A stretch of 64,000 nt of DNA from Antrihabitans stalagmiti (lineage in GTDB: Bacteria > Actinomycetota > Actinomycetes > Mycobacteriales > Mycobacteriaceae), in assembly GCF_016482825.1 (NCBI RefSeq), contig NZ_JAEMNV010000008.1, forward strand, positions 186,001-250,000, read 5' to 3'. The notes below the pieces were generated by a model that saw only the letters and a program-made list of their open reading frames with translations, did not search any database and had not been told where the DNA came from. A program made the position numbers and the translations under genes. Shown one piece after another: positions 57,350 to 64,000 of the stretch. How positions within the stretch are numbered: position 1 is the first letter of the stretch; each line of letters begins with the position of its first letter.

Positions 57350-58620
57350 ACCTTCTGATCAGGGCGAAACCGCACGACAAGACTCGTGCCATCGAGTTCC
57401 GCCGACTCGACAGCACACCGGCGCAATACCGACGCAAGACGCATTCGACGCCGGATTCCGTCAGCTCCCACTATCAAATCGTCCTCCGCTCGCGCTAGTT
57501 GCAGGCTCTTCGGTTCGACGACAGGAAGGTGCATGCGCATCGCGTACACCGAGTCGACTCCCGAACCCGATTCCAACCAGACCGTCACAGTCTGCGCGTC
57601 CCCGCCTCGTGCGGGCGGCGCGTCGGCCAGTTCAGCGTTCACCGCGTAGGCGAGCGCACCGAGAGAGGACAATCCTACCGGCTCCGGTCCGGTGTGCTGT
57701 GCCGTAAGGATCCGCACATCGGTCATCGATTCTTCGAACGCTGCGACGACGTCGAGCTGCTCCCCGCGCCGGTTCCGGTACCACCGCACGGCCGGCGCAA
57801 CGTCGTCGGAACCGATCTCGTCGGTGGCGCCAGGCTCGTCGAGCGAGGGCAACACCTTGTTCACGACGACCGCATCGAGGCGCAGCCCGAGCAACGCCAA
57901 TGCCGATCGGGTGCGCGCTGCTTCGGCGAGGGCCAACCGCTCCGCGACGGTGATCAGCCGGACGCTGGTCCGATTCTGATCGGCGATCACGTCACGCACA
58001 CCACCGAGTGCGACAGCGATCTTCTCGATGGTCGCCACGACAACGGCCATCCGCAAGTCGGTGCCGATCGCGGCCGCAATTCGCTTGTGCTTCGGCCAGA
58101 TTCGTTCCAGATAGCCGAGAAACGCGTCCGGTGCCGCGAGCGTGCGCAAGGCGTCGGCAGTGGGTCCGCAGTCGACGACGACGGTGTCCCATTGATCGTC
58201 CGAGGCGAACTCGACGATCTCGATGAGACCCAGAATCTCTTGCGCGCCAGGCAAACCGGTCAGCTCGCCGGCGTCCAGCGCGGTCAGTTCGGCACCGTGA
58301 TCGTGACCGGATCCGACGCTCAACATCTTCGACGTCTCGCGGTAGCGCTCCTCGAGCAGCGCGAGGGTATCGATCTCGATAGCCTCCAGCCCGTCCATCA
58401 CGGAGTGAATCGCCGCCGTCGTGCCCGGATCGTGGGAGATAGATCTGCCCAGTGCGTCGCCGAGCGACTGCGCTTGATCGATCGACGCGAGCAGGACACG
58501 CTCGCCGGAACGGGCACGCGAGATAGCCGTCGCACACGCCAGCGTGGTCTTACCGACACCGCCCTTGCCGACGAAGAACTCGATTTTCGCCTGCTGCGCG
58601 GCGCGCCTACCGGTGCTCAG
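57337..58620 (-). CDS. ArsA/GET3-like P-loop ATPase with CTG start
   Basis: The 427-residue ATPase has the deviant Walker A GKGGVGKTT at 18-26, then SIDQAQSLGDALG and the switch motif VVVDCGPTADALRTL. ATG or GTG starts (58401 and later) would remove the P-loop. The frame reaches a CTG at 58620 that overlaps the TGA of the upstream SRPBCC gene as CTGA, so that CTG is proposed as start. Position matches Rv2184c. ArsA-like proteins handle metalloids or tail-anchored proteins; the role here is open. Confidence 0.85.
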   Translation of the reverse strand: MSTGRRAAQQAKIEFFVGKGGVGKTTLACATAISRARSGERVLLASIDQAQSLGDALGRSISHDPGTTAAIHSVMDGLEAIEIDTLALLEERYRETSKMLSVGSGHDHGAELTALDAGELTGLPGAQEILGLIEIVEFASDDQWDTVVVDCGPTADALRTLAAPDAFLGYLERIWPKHKRIAAAIGTDLRMAVVVATIEKIAVALGGVRDVIADQNRTSVRLITVAERLALAEAARTRSALALLGLRLDAVVVNKVLPSLDEPGATDEIGSDDVAPAVRWYRNRRGEQLDVVAAFEESMTDVRILTAQHTGPEPVGLSSLGALAYAVNAELADAPPARGGDAQTVTVWLESGSGVDSVYAMRMHLPVVEPKSLQLARAEDDLIVGADGIRRRMRLASVLRRCAVESAELDGTSLVVRFRPDQKVWPK

Positions 58621-59054
58621 CCTTCGACTCGCTTCTTGAGTTCCTTCAGCGCAGTGTCGGTGATGACCTTTTCGGCCTTCCGCTTGAACATGCCGATCAT
58701 CGGGATGTTCAGATCGACGGTGAGTTCGTAGGTCACCTCGGTGGTGCCGTCGGGTCGCGGTTCGAGCGAATAAGTCCCGTACTGCGCCTTCTGCAGCTCA
58801 CCACGCACGAGTTCCCAGCTGACCGATCTACCGTCGGCAGACCAGTCGTAGACCAGGTCGTAGCTGTCGGTGACGATGCCGGCATCGAGTACGAACCGAA
58901 CCTTGTGTGCGCGCTTGTCGGGACCCTGCTCGAGCACCTCGACCGTCTTCGCGGCCGCTACCCACGCCGGGTATCGATCGAAATCGGCGATGACGTCCAT
59001 CACCTTGTCTGCGGGGGCCGCAATGAGGATCGACCTGTACGTCTTGTCGGCCAT
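58617..59054 (-). CDS. SRPBCC-family protein (TB16.3-like)
   Basis: The 145-residue protein has the polyketide-cyclase/dehydrase type fold with ILIAAPADKVMDVIADFDRYPAWVAAAK and a C-terminal helix. Length and sequence fit TB16.3 (Rv2185c). Such domains bind hydrophobic ligands. The ATG at 59054 is chosen over an upstream in-frame start at 59090 because of family length. Translation is probably coupled to the ArsA-like gene. Confidence 0.88.
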   Translation of the reverse strand: MADKTYRSILIAAPADKVMDVIADFDRYPAWVAAAKTVEVLEQGPDKRAHKVRFVLDAGIVTDSYDLVYDWSADGRSVSWELVRGELQKAQYGTYSLEPRPDGTTEVTYELTVDLNIPMIGMFKRKAEKVITDTALKELKKRVEG

Positions 59055-59168
59055 CGGGGCTACCGATTCCTTTCGCCTTGCAAACGTCATCGAGACCGGA
59101 CTGCGCTGGCCGGAGAAGACGCCTGACTATCACACACGAAGCGCCGGTTACGGACAATCCCACCAGCG

Positions 59169-59543
59169 TCAGGCCGGCGGCTCCCCCGCGGCTCTACCCG
59201 CCTCCAGAAGCGCTTTGACCTCGAAAGACATTCGCTTACCCGCGACTCGGCGGGCACGATTGGAAGGACCGAGATCACTCGGATCGAGTGCACCGACCGG
59301 CTCGGCATGCAGGAAGTAGTGCAGGATCACCCCGTCGAGTGCGGGTTCGAGCCACACTTCCATCGTTCCGACGATGGCGCCCTTGACCGTCCAGCGAAAG
59401 CCCTGCGGGCCGCGATTCTCGCGAACTTCGACGGTGAGGTCCGGCCACCATTGCCGCCATTTGGACGGCGACGAGATCGCGTCCGCAACCCGCTCTGCGG
59501 GTGCCGCGACGAACGTCTGATCGGCGACCTGGATGCTACTCAC
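59169..59543 (-). CDS. SRPBCC-family protein (Rv2186c-like)
   Basis: The 124-residue protein shows the N-terminal SRPBCC pattern QTFVAAPAERVADAISSPSKWRQWWPDL and a C-terminal helix with KRMSFEVKALLEAG. It is a second, divergent member next to the TB16.3-like gene and lies in the position of Rv2186c. The start is the GTG at 59543. Ligand unknown. Confidence 0.82.
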   Translation of the reverse strand: MSSIQVADQTFVAAPAERVADAISSPSKWRQWWPDLTVEVRENRGPQGFRWTVKGAIVGTMEVWLEPALDGVILHYFLHAEPVGALDPSDLGPSNRARRVAGKRMSFEVKALLEAGRAAGEPPA

Positions 59544-59552
59544 GCGAGGAGC

Positions 59553-60701
59553 CTAATCGACCCGATCGGACGCTCCGGCAAGCAACCCGGCCAGCTTGGC
59601 CGCGATCACGTCCCAGCGCCAATCGGCGGCGACCCACTCGCGCCCTGCCGCTCCCATCGCCGCCGCGCGGTCACGATCGGAAAGCACGCCGATGACGGCC
59701 GCGCTGACCTGCGCAACCGATCGTCCGTCGACGACGTGACCCGTTTCGCCCTCGCGGACCGTTTCGGGCGCGCCGCCCGACCGGCCTGCGATGACGGGAA
59801 CACCGGTTGCCGAGGCTTCGAGGAACACGATCCCGAGGCCCTCGACGTCCAAGCCCGCACCTCGGGTCCGGCAGGGCATCGCGAAGACGTCGGCGATCGT
59901 GTGGTGTGCCGCCAGTTCGGCGGACGGGACACCTCCGGTGAACACGATGTGATCGGCGACGCCGCTCTCGCGCGCCAGCTTGCGCAACGTGTCCTCGTAG
60001 GGTCCACCGCCGACGACGACAAGTGTTGCGCCGTCGATCTTTTCGCGAATCGACGGCAGTGCCTTGATCAGGATGTCCTGGCCTTTGCGTGGCACAAGAC
60101 GCGACAGACACAGAATCGTCGGCTTGTCTCCGAGCGCATATCTTTTCCGCAGTTCGGCCCGCGCTGCGGGGTCCGGCCGGAATTTGTCGCTCTGCACCCC
60201 GGGTGGGAGGTGTTCCAGTGCTGCCCGCGCACCGAAGGCCGATGCGAATCTGCCGCGGGTGTAATCGCTGACGTAGGTGACGACGTCGGTGTGGTCGCCG
60301 ATGACACGCAACGTCTGGCGCGCGGCGGGCAACATCGACCAGCCGACCTCGTGCCCATGGGTGCTCGCAACGATTCGCTGTGCGCCTGCCCGCCGCAGTA
60401 CGGGAGACAACACCGCGAGAGGCGCCGCCGCACCGAACCACACGCTGTCGCAGCCCCTCGACGCGATCAGCTTCGCCGCGCGCCGGGCAACCAACGGCGT
60501 CGGCACCATCAGGGTCGTCGGGTGCCGGACGACCTCGAAAGGCTGGTCGGCGTCGAATCGGGTGTGCGAATCACCACGCCAGCGCGGGGCATAGACGACG
60601 AGGTCGTCGGCGGGAAGCCGCGTTGCAAGAGCATGCAGGTACGACTGGATGCCGCCGGGGCGGGGCGGGAAGTCGTTGGTGACCAGCAGGGTACGAGCCA
60701 T
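59553..60701 (-). CDS. pimB: GDP-mannose-dependent mannosyltransferase PimB'
   Basis: The 382-residue GT-B (GT4) enzyme adds the second mannose to phosphatidylinositol mannoside. LLVTNDFPPRPGGIQSYLHAL, STHGHEVGW, CLSRLVPRKGQD and the E-x7-E motif EGLGIVFLEASATGVPV are diagnostic. Position matches Rv2188c; the fadD15 gene (Rv2187) is absent. The ATG at 60701 gives the usual family length. Confidence 0.93.
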   Translation of the reverse strand: MARTLLVTNDFPPRPGGIQSYLHALATRLPADDLVVYAPRWRGDSHTRFDADQPFEVVRHPTTLMVPTPLVARRAAKLIASRGCDSVWFGAAAPLAVLSPVLRRAGAQRIVASTHGHEVGWSMLPAARQTLRVIGDHTDVVTYVSDYTRGRFASAFGARAALEHLPPGVQSDKFRPDPAARAELRKRYALGDKPTILCLSRLVPRKGQDILIKALPSIREKIDGATLVVVGGGPYEDTLRKLARESGVADHIVFTGGVPSAELAAHHTIADVFAMPCRTRGAGLDVEGLGIVFLEASATGVPVIAGRSGGAPETVREGETGHVVDGRSVAQVSAAVIGVLSDRDRAAAMGAAGREWVAADWRWDVIAAKLAGLLAGASDRVD

Positions 60702-60779
60702 GCGGGAGACCTTACGGTGACGCGCGATCGGCGGGCGGCGGTGCTGTGAGATCTGCGAGATCTCGAGCGGCACCGGCTG

Positions 60780-62048
60780 TCAGGTCTGCGGTCGCAGCCA
60801 CTCCGCCCAGCCGCGTACGAGGTCTGCCGTTCCGATGCCGAGTACCTCTTGCAGGACCCGATCGACACCGGGCTCGTCGATCGGTCCACGTGCGAGCGCT
60901 CTGTACAGCGCAACGAGCGCGGGCTCACCGAATTCCGCTGCGATGTAGGCACATACGGCCCACCCCTGCTCGTAGGCAAGCCGAGCGGTAGCGCTCGCCG
61001 CGAAGTCCGCATCCGAAGGAAGCGCGACGGGGAGGCCGAACGCGTCCACCTCCGCGACGAGTGTCGGTGCGATCCGGCCGAGCGACAGACCGGTCCCCCG
61101 ATAGCCGGAATAGTCGGCGAAACCTTCGAGCAGCCACATCGGTGAACCGTCGACTGTCACAGCTCTCGTCGCGATATGCGTGAGTTCGTGGCGCAGCACC
61201 GCCCTGCGGGTCACGTCGTCGAGACGTTGCGCCGCAGTGGGACTGAAGACGACACGCTGCCCTGTCACGGGCGGCGTCCGAACGACGTCGGACACGCTGA
61301 CCGCCGCGATCTCACTCCCGCTGTAGCTGCTGCCGACGAGCTCGACGAACTCGTCGCGGCTCGACGTCGCGATCACGAGTGCGGACCTGGCCCAGTCGGT
61401 CCCCCAGAGTTCGGTGACGGCAGGAACGGCCGTGCTCACTTCGGCGGCAAGTGCATTCACGTTGTCGGCGTCGTCGAGGTGACCGAGCACCACCGACGTG
61501 CGACCGTTTCCGGAGGGGACGGACTTCGCCAGCAGAGGTCCGAAATCCCAAGGGCCACGCCAGGTTACGCGATCTCCAACAGGTGCGTCCGATAACAGCA
61601 ACCAGGTCTCGCCGCGCCGTGCGAGGGTGAGGGCAACAGGCTTTCGCGTCGGCGCTGCGTCGGGTCCGGTGACGGCGTAGCGAAGGTAGACCGGAGGCAT
61701 CCAGACATCCGAGGCCTGCAGCGCGTCGACGGTCTCGCGAGGAACCGGCGTTTCCGGTTCGGTGCCGATGTCGAAACCGAAGTCAGCGAGCGGAACGTTG
61801 CGCAGATTCTGCGCTCTGCGAACTTCTCGGTCGAGAAACCCCGGGGCGGCGTCACGGTCGAACAGGGCGGCCAGTGCTGCCGTGTCACCGCTGCGTAGCG
61901 CGCGGGCCCAACTGTCGAGCAGCGCCTGCACATCGGCTTGTCGAGCGGTCGCGTACGGATCGGGTGGTGCCTCCGCGACGGCGGACTGCTCGGCGGTGTT
62001 TTCTCGCGACTCGAAGGCGAACACTGCGCCGACGATCACCAGTGCCAC
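60780..62048 (-). CDS. Membrane-anchored protein with HELTH metallopeptidase-like motif
   Basis: From the GTG at 62048 the protein has 422 residues with a short hydrophobic N-terminus. RRAVLRHELTHIATRAV near 265-280 is an H-E-x2-H zinc motif, and LLEGFADYSGYRG supplies a likely third ligand (Glu), as in gluzincin-type peptidases. The N-terminal 30-150 part looks like a separate alpha/beta domain. The frame is open back to the ripC stop, and an ATT at 62120 preceded by AGGA would give a complete transmembrane helix. Substrate unknown. Confidence 0.75.
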   Translation of the reverse strand: MALVIVGAVFAFESRENTAEQSAVAEAPPDPYATARQADVQALLDSWARALRSGDTAALAALFDRDAAPGFLDREVRRAQNLRNVPLADFGFDIGTEPETPVPRETVDALQASDVWMPPVYLRYAVTGPDAAPTRKPVALTLARRGETWLLLSDAPVGDRVTWRGPWDFGPLLAKSVPSGNGRTSVVLGHLDDADNVNALAAEVSTAVPAVTELWGTDWARSALVIATSSRDEFVELVGSSYSGSEIAAVSVSDVVRTPPVTGQRVVFSPTAAQRLDDVTRRAVLRHELTHIATRAVTVDGSPMWLLEGFADYSGYRGTGLSLGRIAPTLVAEVDAFGLPVALPSDADFAASATARLAYEQGWAVCAYIAAEFGEPALVALYRALARGPIDEPGVDRVLQEVLGIGTADLVRGWAEWLRPQT

Positions 62049-62135
62049 CGCGAGACCGAGGAGCGCGAAAAGCTCCCAGCGTGGTGTCCGCCGACCTAGG
62101 TCGGCGTCGAGGGGTGAAATCCGCTGTCCTGCGAA

Positions 62136-63197
62136 TCAGTACCGGCGGGCGCCGTAGTAGGGGTAGGAACCCATGGGCGAGATCGCGACCGGAACACCGA
62201 AGGTCGAAGCGTGCAGCACGTTGCCGTTGCCCGCATAGATGCCGACGTGCGAGGCGTCCGAGTAGAACCCGACGACATCGCCTGGCTGCAGGTCGTTCTT
62301 GTCGACAGGCGTTCCCGCCGACATCTGGGCCTGGCTGGACCGCGGCAGCGTTTTACCAACCTGCTTGTAGGCCCACACGACGAGTCCGGAGCAGTCGAAC
62401 GAGTTCGGTCCAGCGGCTCCCCACACGTAGGGGCTACCGATCCGTGTGATCGCAGCCTGCAGTGCGCCCGTTCCCGATCCGGGAATCAGGCCTTGGAGCA
62501 GCACACTTGGATCGAAGCCAGGCGGAAACGCGCTCCCGACGAGCATTGCCTGCTCAGCGCCGGACAACGCACCCCACGCCTGGGTGACCCCCGCGATCGC
62601 GACCTGGAGTTCGCTCTGCTTCTTCTGCAGATCGGCGCTGACGGCCTTGGCCTGCTCAGATGCGGCCTTTGCCGCCTCGACCGAGAGCTTCGAAGCCTGC
62701 TCGGCGGCGGCCGCTGCTGTGATCGCCTTCTGGAATTCGGCGACATCGGATGCAGCTTCGGTCCCGAGGACGTCGAGCGCGGACATCTGGTCGAGCATTT
62801 GCTGAGGCGAATCGCTGGTCAGCACGGCGAACAGGCGATTGGGACGCGCGCCCTGATAGGTCGCGACAGCGATGCGGTCGATGACGGGCTGGTACTCGGC
62901 GATCTTCGCCTGCTCGACCTTGACGAGGTCCTGATCTGCCGCCAGCTTGGCATCGGCGGCCTTTTGCGCCTCGACCTTCTTGTCGAGGTCTATCTGCGCG
63001 TTGTGCAGCGACTCGTTGATCTGTTCGGATTCGCGAGCAAGGGTGGTGAGCTGCTGCATGGCATCGCTCGCGTTACCGGGCGGCAGCGCGACGGGATCGG
63101 CGACAGCCGGTCCTGTCGGTGCCGCAGCCAATGCGACGCTGAGCAGACCTACTGCGACTGCGCTGCCTATCGAGCGCTTCACGCGGTGTGACGCCAC
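62136..63197 (-). CDS. NlpC/P60 peptidoglycan endopeptidase, RipC-like
   Basis: The 353-residue secreted protein has a signal peptide (1-33, cleavage near AVADP) and a long coiled coil (about 45-205). A C-terminal NlpC/P60 domain follows, with Cys269 in FDCSGLVVWAY, and HVGIYAG and HAST as His regions. It should cut the stem peptide between D-Glu and meso-DAP, with the coiled coil acting as an activation switch. Position matches Rv2190c. The GTG at 63197 is the start. Confidence 0.93.
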   Translation of the reverse strand: MASHRVKRSIGSAVAVGLLSVALAAAPTGPAVADPVALPPGNASDAMQQLTTLARESEQINESLHNAQIDLDKKVEAQKAADAKLAADQDLVKVEQAKIAEYQPVIDRIAVATYQGARPNRLFAVLTSDSPQQMLDQMSALDVLGTEAASDVAEFQKAITAAAAAEQASKLSVEAAKAASEQAKAVSADLQKKQSELQVAIAGVTQAWGALSGAEQAMLVGSAFPPGFDPSVLLQGLIPGSGTGALQAAITRIGSPYVWGAAGPNSFDCSGLVVWAYKQVGKTLPRSSQAQMSAGTPVDKNDLQPGDVVGFYSDASHVGIYAGNGNVLHASTFGVPVAISPMGSYPYYGARRY

Positions 63198-63557
63198 GGA
63201 ACAGTTCTCCGTTCATCCGTCTTTCGCCGGACCGAGGTGGTCCGGCGCTTGCTCGGCTGCGACGGACAGCCTTGGAATCAGCCTTTGACCTCGCCGGTTG
63301 CACGAAAGTCTCGGTTAGGTTACGGAATGGCATACGGTGCTGTCCAGCCGAGTTCTGGTCTCGCCATCTCGAGGTGGTAATGCGCCGCGGCCGCGTCGTT
63401 GCGGTCCGAGCCAGGTGTCGAGCCTGAGGTCGGCCGAAGGATCCGTAACTCCCGACCGACTCTTGGACCGTACACGGCGAAGAGCGGGCTGGATTCCCAG
63501 CCCGCTCTTCTTGTCGCGAATGTCCGAATGCCTCGTCGGCGTCGGATCAGGGGTCGA
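63198..63557 (-). other. Leader region of the RipC-like gene
   Basis: This 360-bp gap holds no gene. A perfect 9-bp stem (CGCCGGACC at 63225-63233, GGTCCGGCG at 63239-63247, 5-nt loop) lies about 30 nt before the start codon. GTAAC motifs occur at 63316-63322 (reverse) and 63445-63449. No promoter hexamers were convincing. The terminator of the next gene is at 63480-63509. Confidence 0.6.
63480..63509 (-). terminator. Strong terminator after the second NlpC/P60 gene
   Basis: A perfect 13-bp stem (AAGAGCGGGCTGG and CCAGCCCGCTCTT) with a 4-nt loop follows the stop of the gene at 63558 by about 50 bp on the minus strand. It separates that gene from the RipC-like gene. Confidence 0.8.
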
Positions 63558-64000
63558 TCAGACGCGGCGTGCCGCGTAGACCGCCATCGAGTTCAGGGGC
63601 GCGTAGTGGACCGGCGTGCCCGACGTGGAGGCATGGATGATGTTTCCGTCGCCTGCGTAGATCGCTGCGTGACCGCCACCGTTGTAGATGATGACATCGC
63701 CGACCTGCAGGTCCGACAGCGAAACGGGGACGCCGACGCCAGCCTGTGCGCCACTGGTACGCGGGAGGCCGATACCGGCCTGCGCGAATGCCCACTGGAC
63801 GAGACCGGAGCAGTCGAATGCGTTCGGGCCGGCTGCGCCGTAGACGTACGGTGCGCCGAGCTTGGACTGCGCTGCCTCGACTGCACGCTGGCCGGCACTG
63901 AAGACCGGTGCGGGCGGTGCGAAAGGCGCGCCGGGGGTACCTGGGAACTGCGGGATCGGAAGGTTCGGAACCGCAGGGACGTCGAAGGTTCCGACGCCCG
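63558..64000 (-). CDS. NlpC/P60 peptidoglycan hydrolase, C-terminal fragment
   Basis: Reading in from the window edge gives about 147 residues. First comes a Pro-rich linker (VPNLPIPQFPGTPGAPFAPP), then an NlpC/P60 domain with SKLGAPYVYGAAGPNAFDCS, GLVQWAFAQAG, GGHAAIYAG and HAST. Catalytic Cys and His are intact. It resembles the RipC-like domain but has a different linker. The 5' end lies outside the window. The stop is at 63558-63560. Confidence 0.9.
   Translation of the reverse strand, partial: GVGTFDVPAVPNLPIPQFPGTPGAPFAPPAPVFSAGQRAVEAAQSKLGAPYVYGAAGPNAFDCSGLVQWAFAQAGIGLPRTSGAQAGVGVPVSLSDLQVGDVIIYNGGGHAAIYAGDGNIIHASTSGTPVHYAPLNSMAVYAARRV

Noticed and set aside
63198-63480. A c-di-AMP (ydaO-type) riboswitch before the RipC-like gene
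   Set aside because: These often precede NlpC/P60 genes in actinobacteria, but I could not find the conserved core segments on the minus strand; only a simple hairpin is seen.

Overview
The window is chromosomal DNA of a high-GC, mycolic-acid actinobacterium, most likely Rhodococcus or a close relative. By eye the GC content is in the mid 60s percent, and GTG, TTG and even CTG starts are common. Most genes follow the order of two Mycobacterium tuberculosis regions, lspA-dinX-ileS and Rv2145c to Rv2190c. A Rhodococcus-type CrtO ketolase and other carotenoid genes are inserted into the second region. I see no tRNA, rRNA, IS element, phage or CRISPR array. Assignments rest on motifs and remembered family sequences; no database search was run.

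Layout. 1-14362: a rarD-type transporter (partial), the CtpE P-type ATPase, a rluD-lspA pair, two divergently placed lipoproteins, two tandem Mtb12-like lipoproteins, a TfoX-N/DinB pair, an F420-type oxidoreductase, and ileS behind a T-box leader. 14409-34608: an almost unbroken minus-strand division and cell-wall (dcw) cluster. In transcription order it is mraZ, rsmH, ftsL-like, ftsI, murE, murF, mraY, murD, ftsW, murG, murC, ftsQ, ftsZ, yfiH-like, yggS-like, sepF, yggT-like, wag31. Most junctions are abutting or overlap by 4 bp. An MraZ-box array lies before mraZ and a clear -35/-10 promoter before wag31.

34609-46871: a DUF3040 membrane protein, a HEPN protein, a GNAT enzyme, then envelope genes (lppM, a GGPP-type prenyl synthase, mptA, a MetF-like reductase) interleaved with carotenoid genes (crtO, cruF-like, a GT2 glycosyltransferase, crtB). 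Together these could make a keto, 1'-hydroxylated, glycosylated carotenoid. Desaturase and cyclase genes are absent and would have to be elsewhere.

46503-64000: an Rv2175c-like DNA-binding protein, an unusual SRPBCC-thiolase-crotonase fusion with a divergent TetR regulator and a shared palindrome, PknL carrying four PASTA domains, the class II DAHP synthase, an exoribonuclease, an acyltransferase, an inserted ROK kinase, an ArsA-like ATPase with two SRPBCC proteins, the PimB' mannosyltransferase, a HELTH-motif membrane protein, and two NlpC/P60 hydrolases (the second cut by the window edge).
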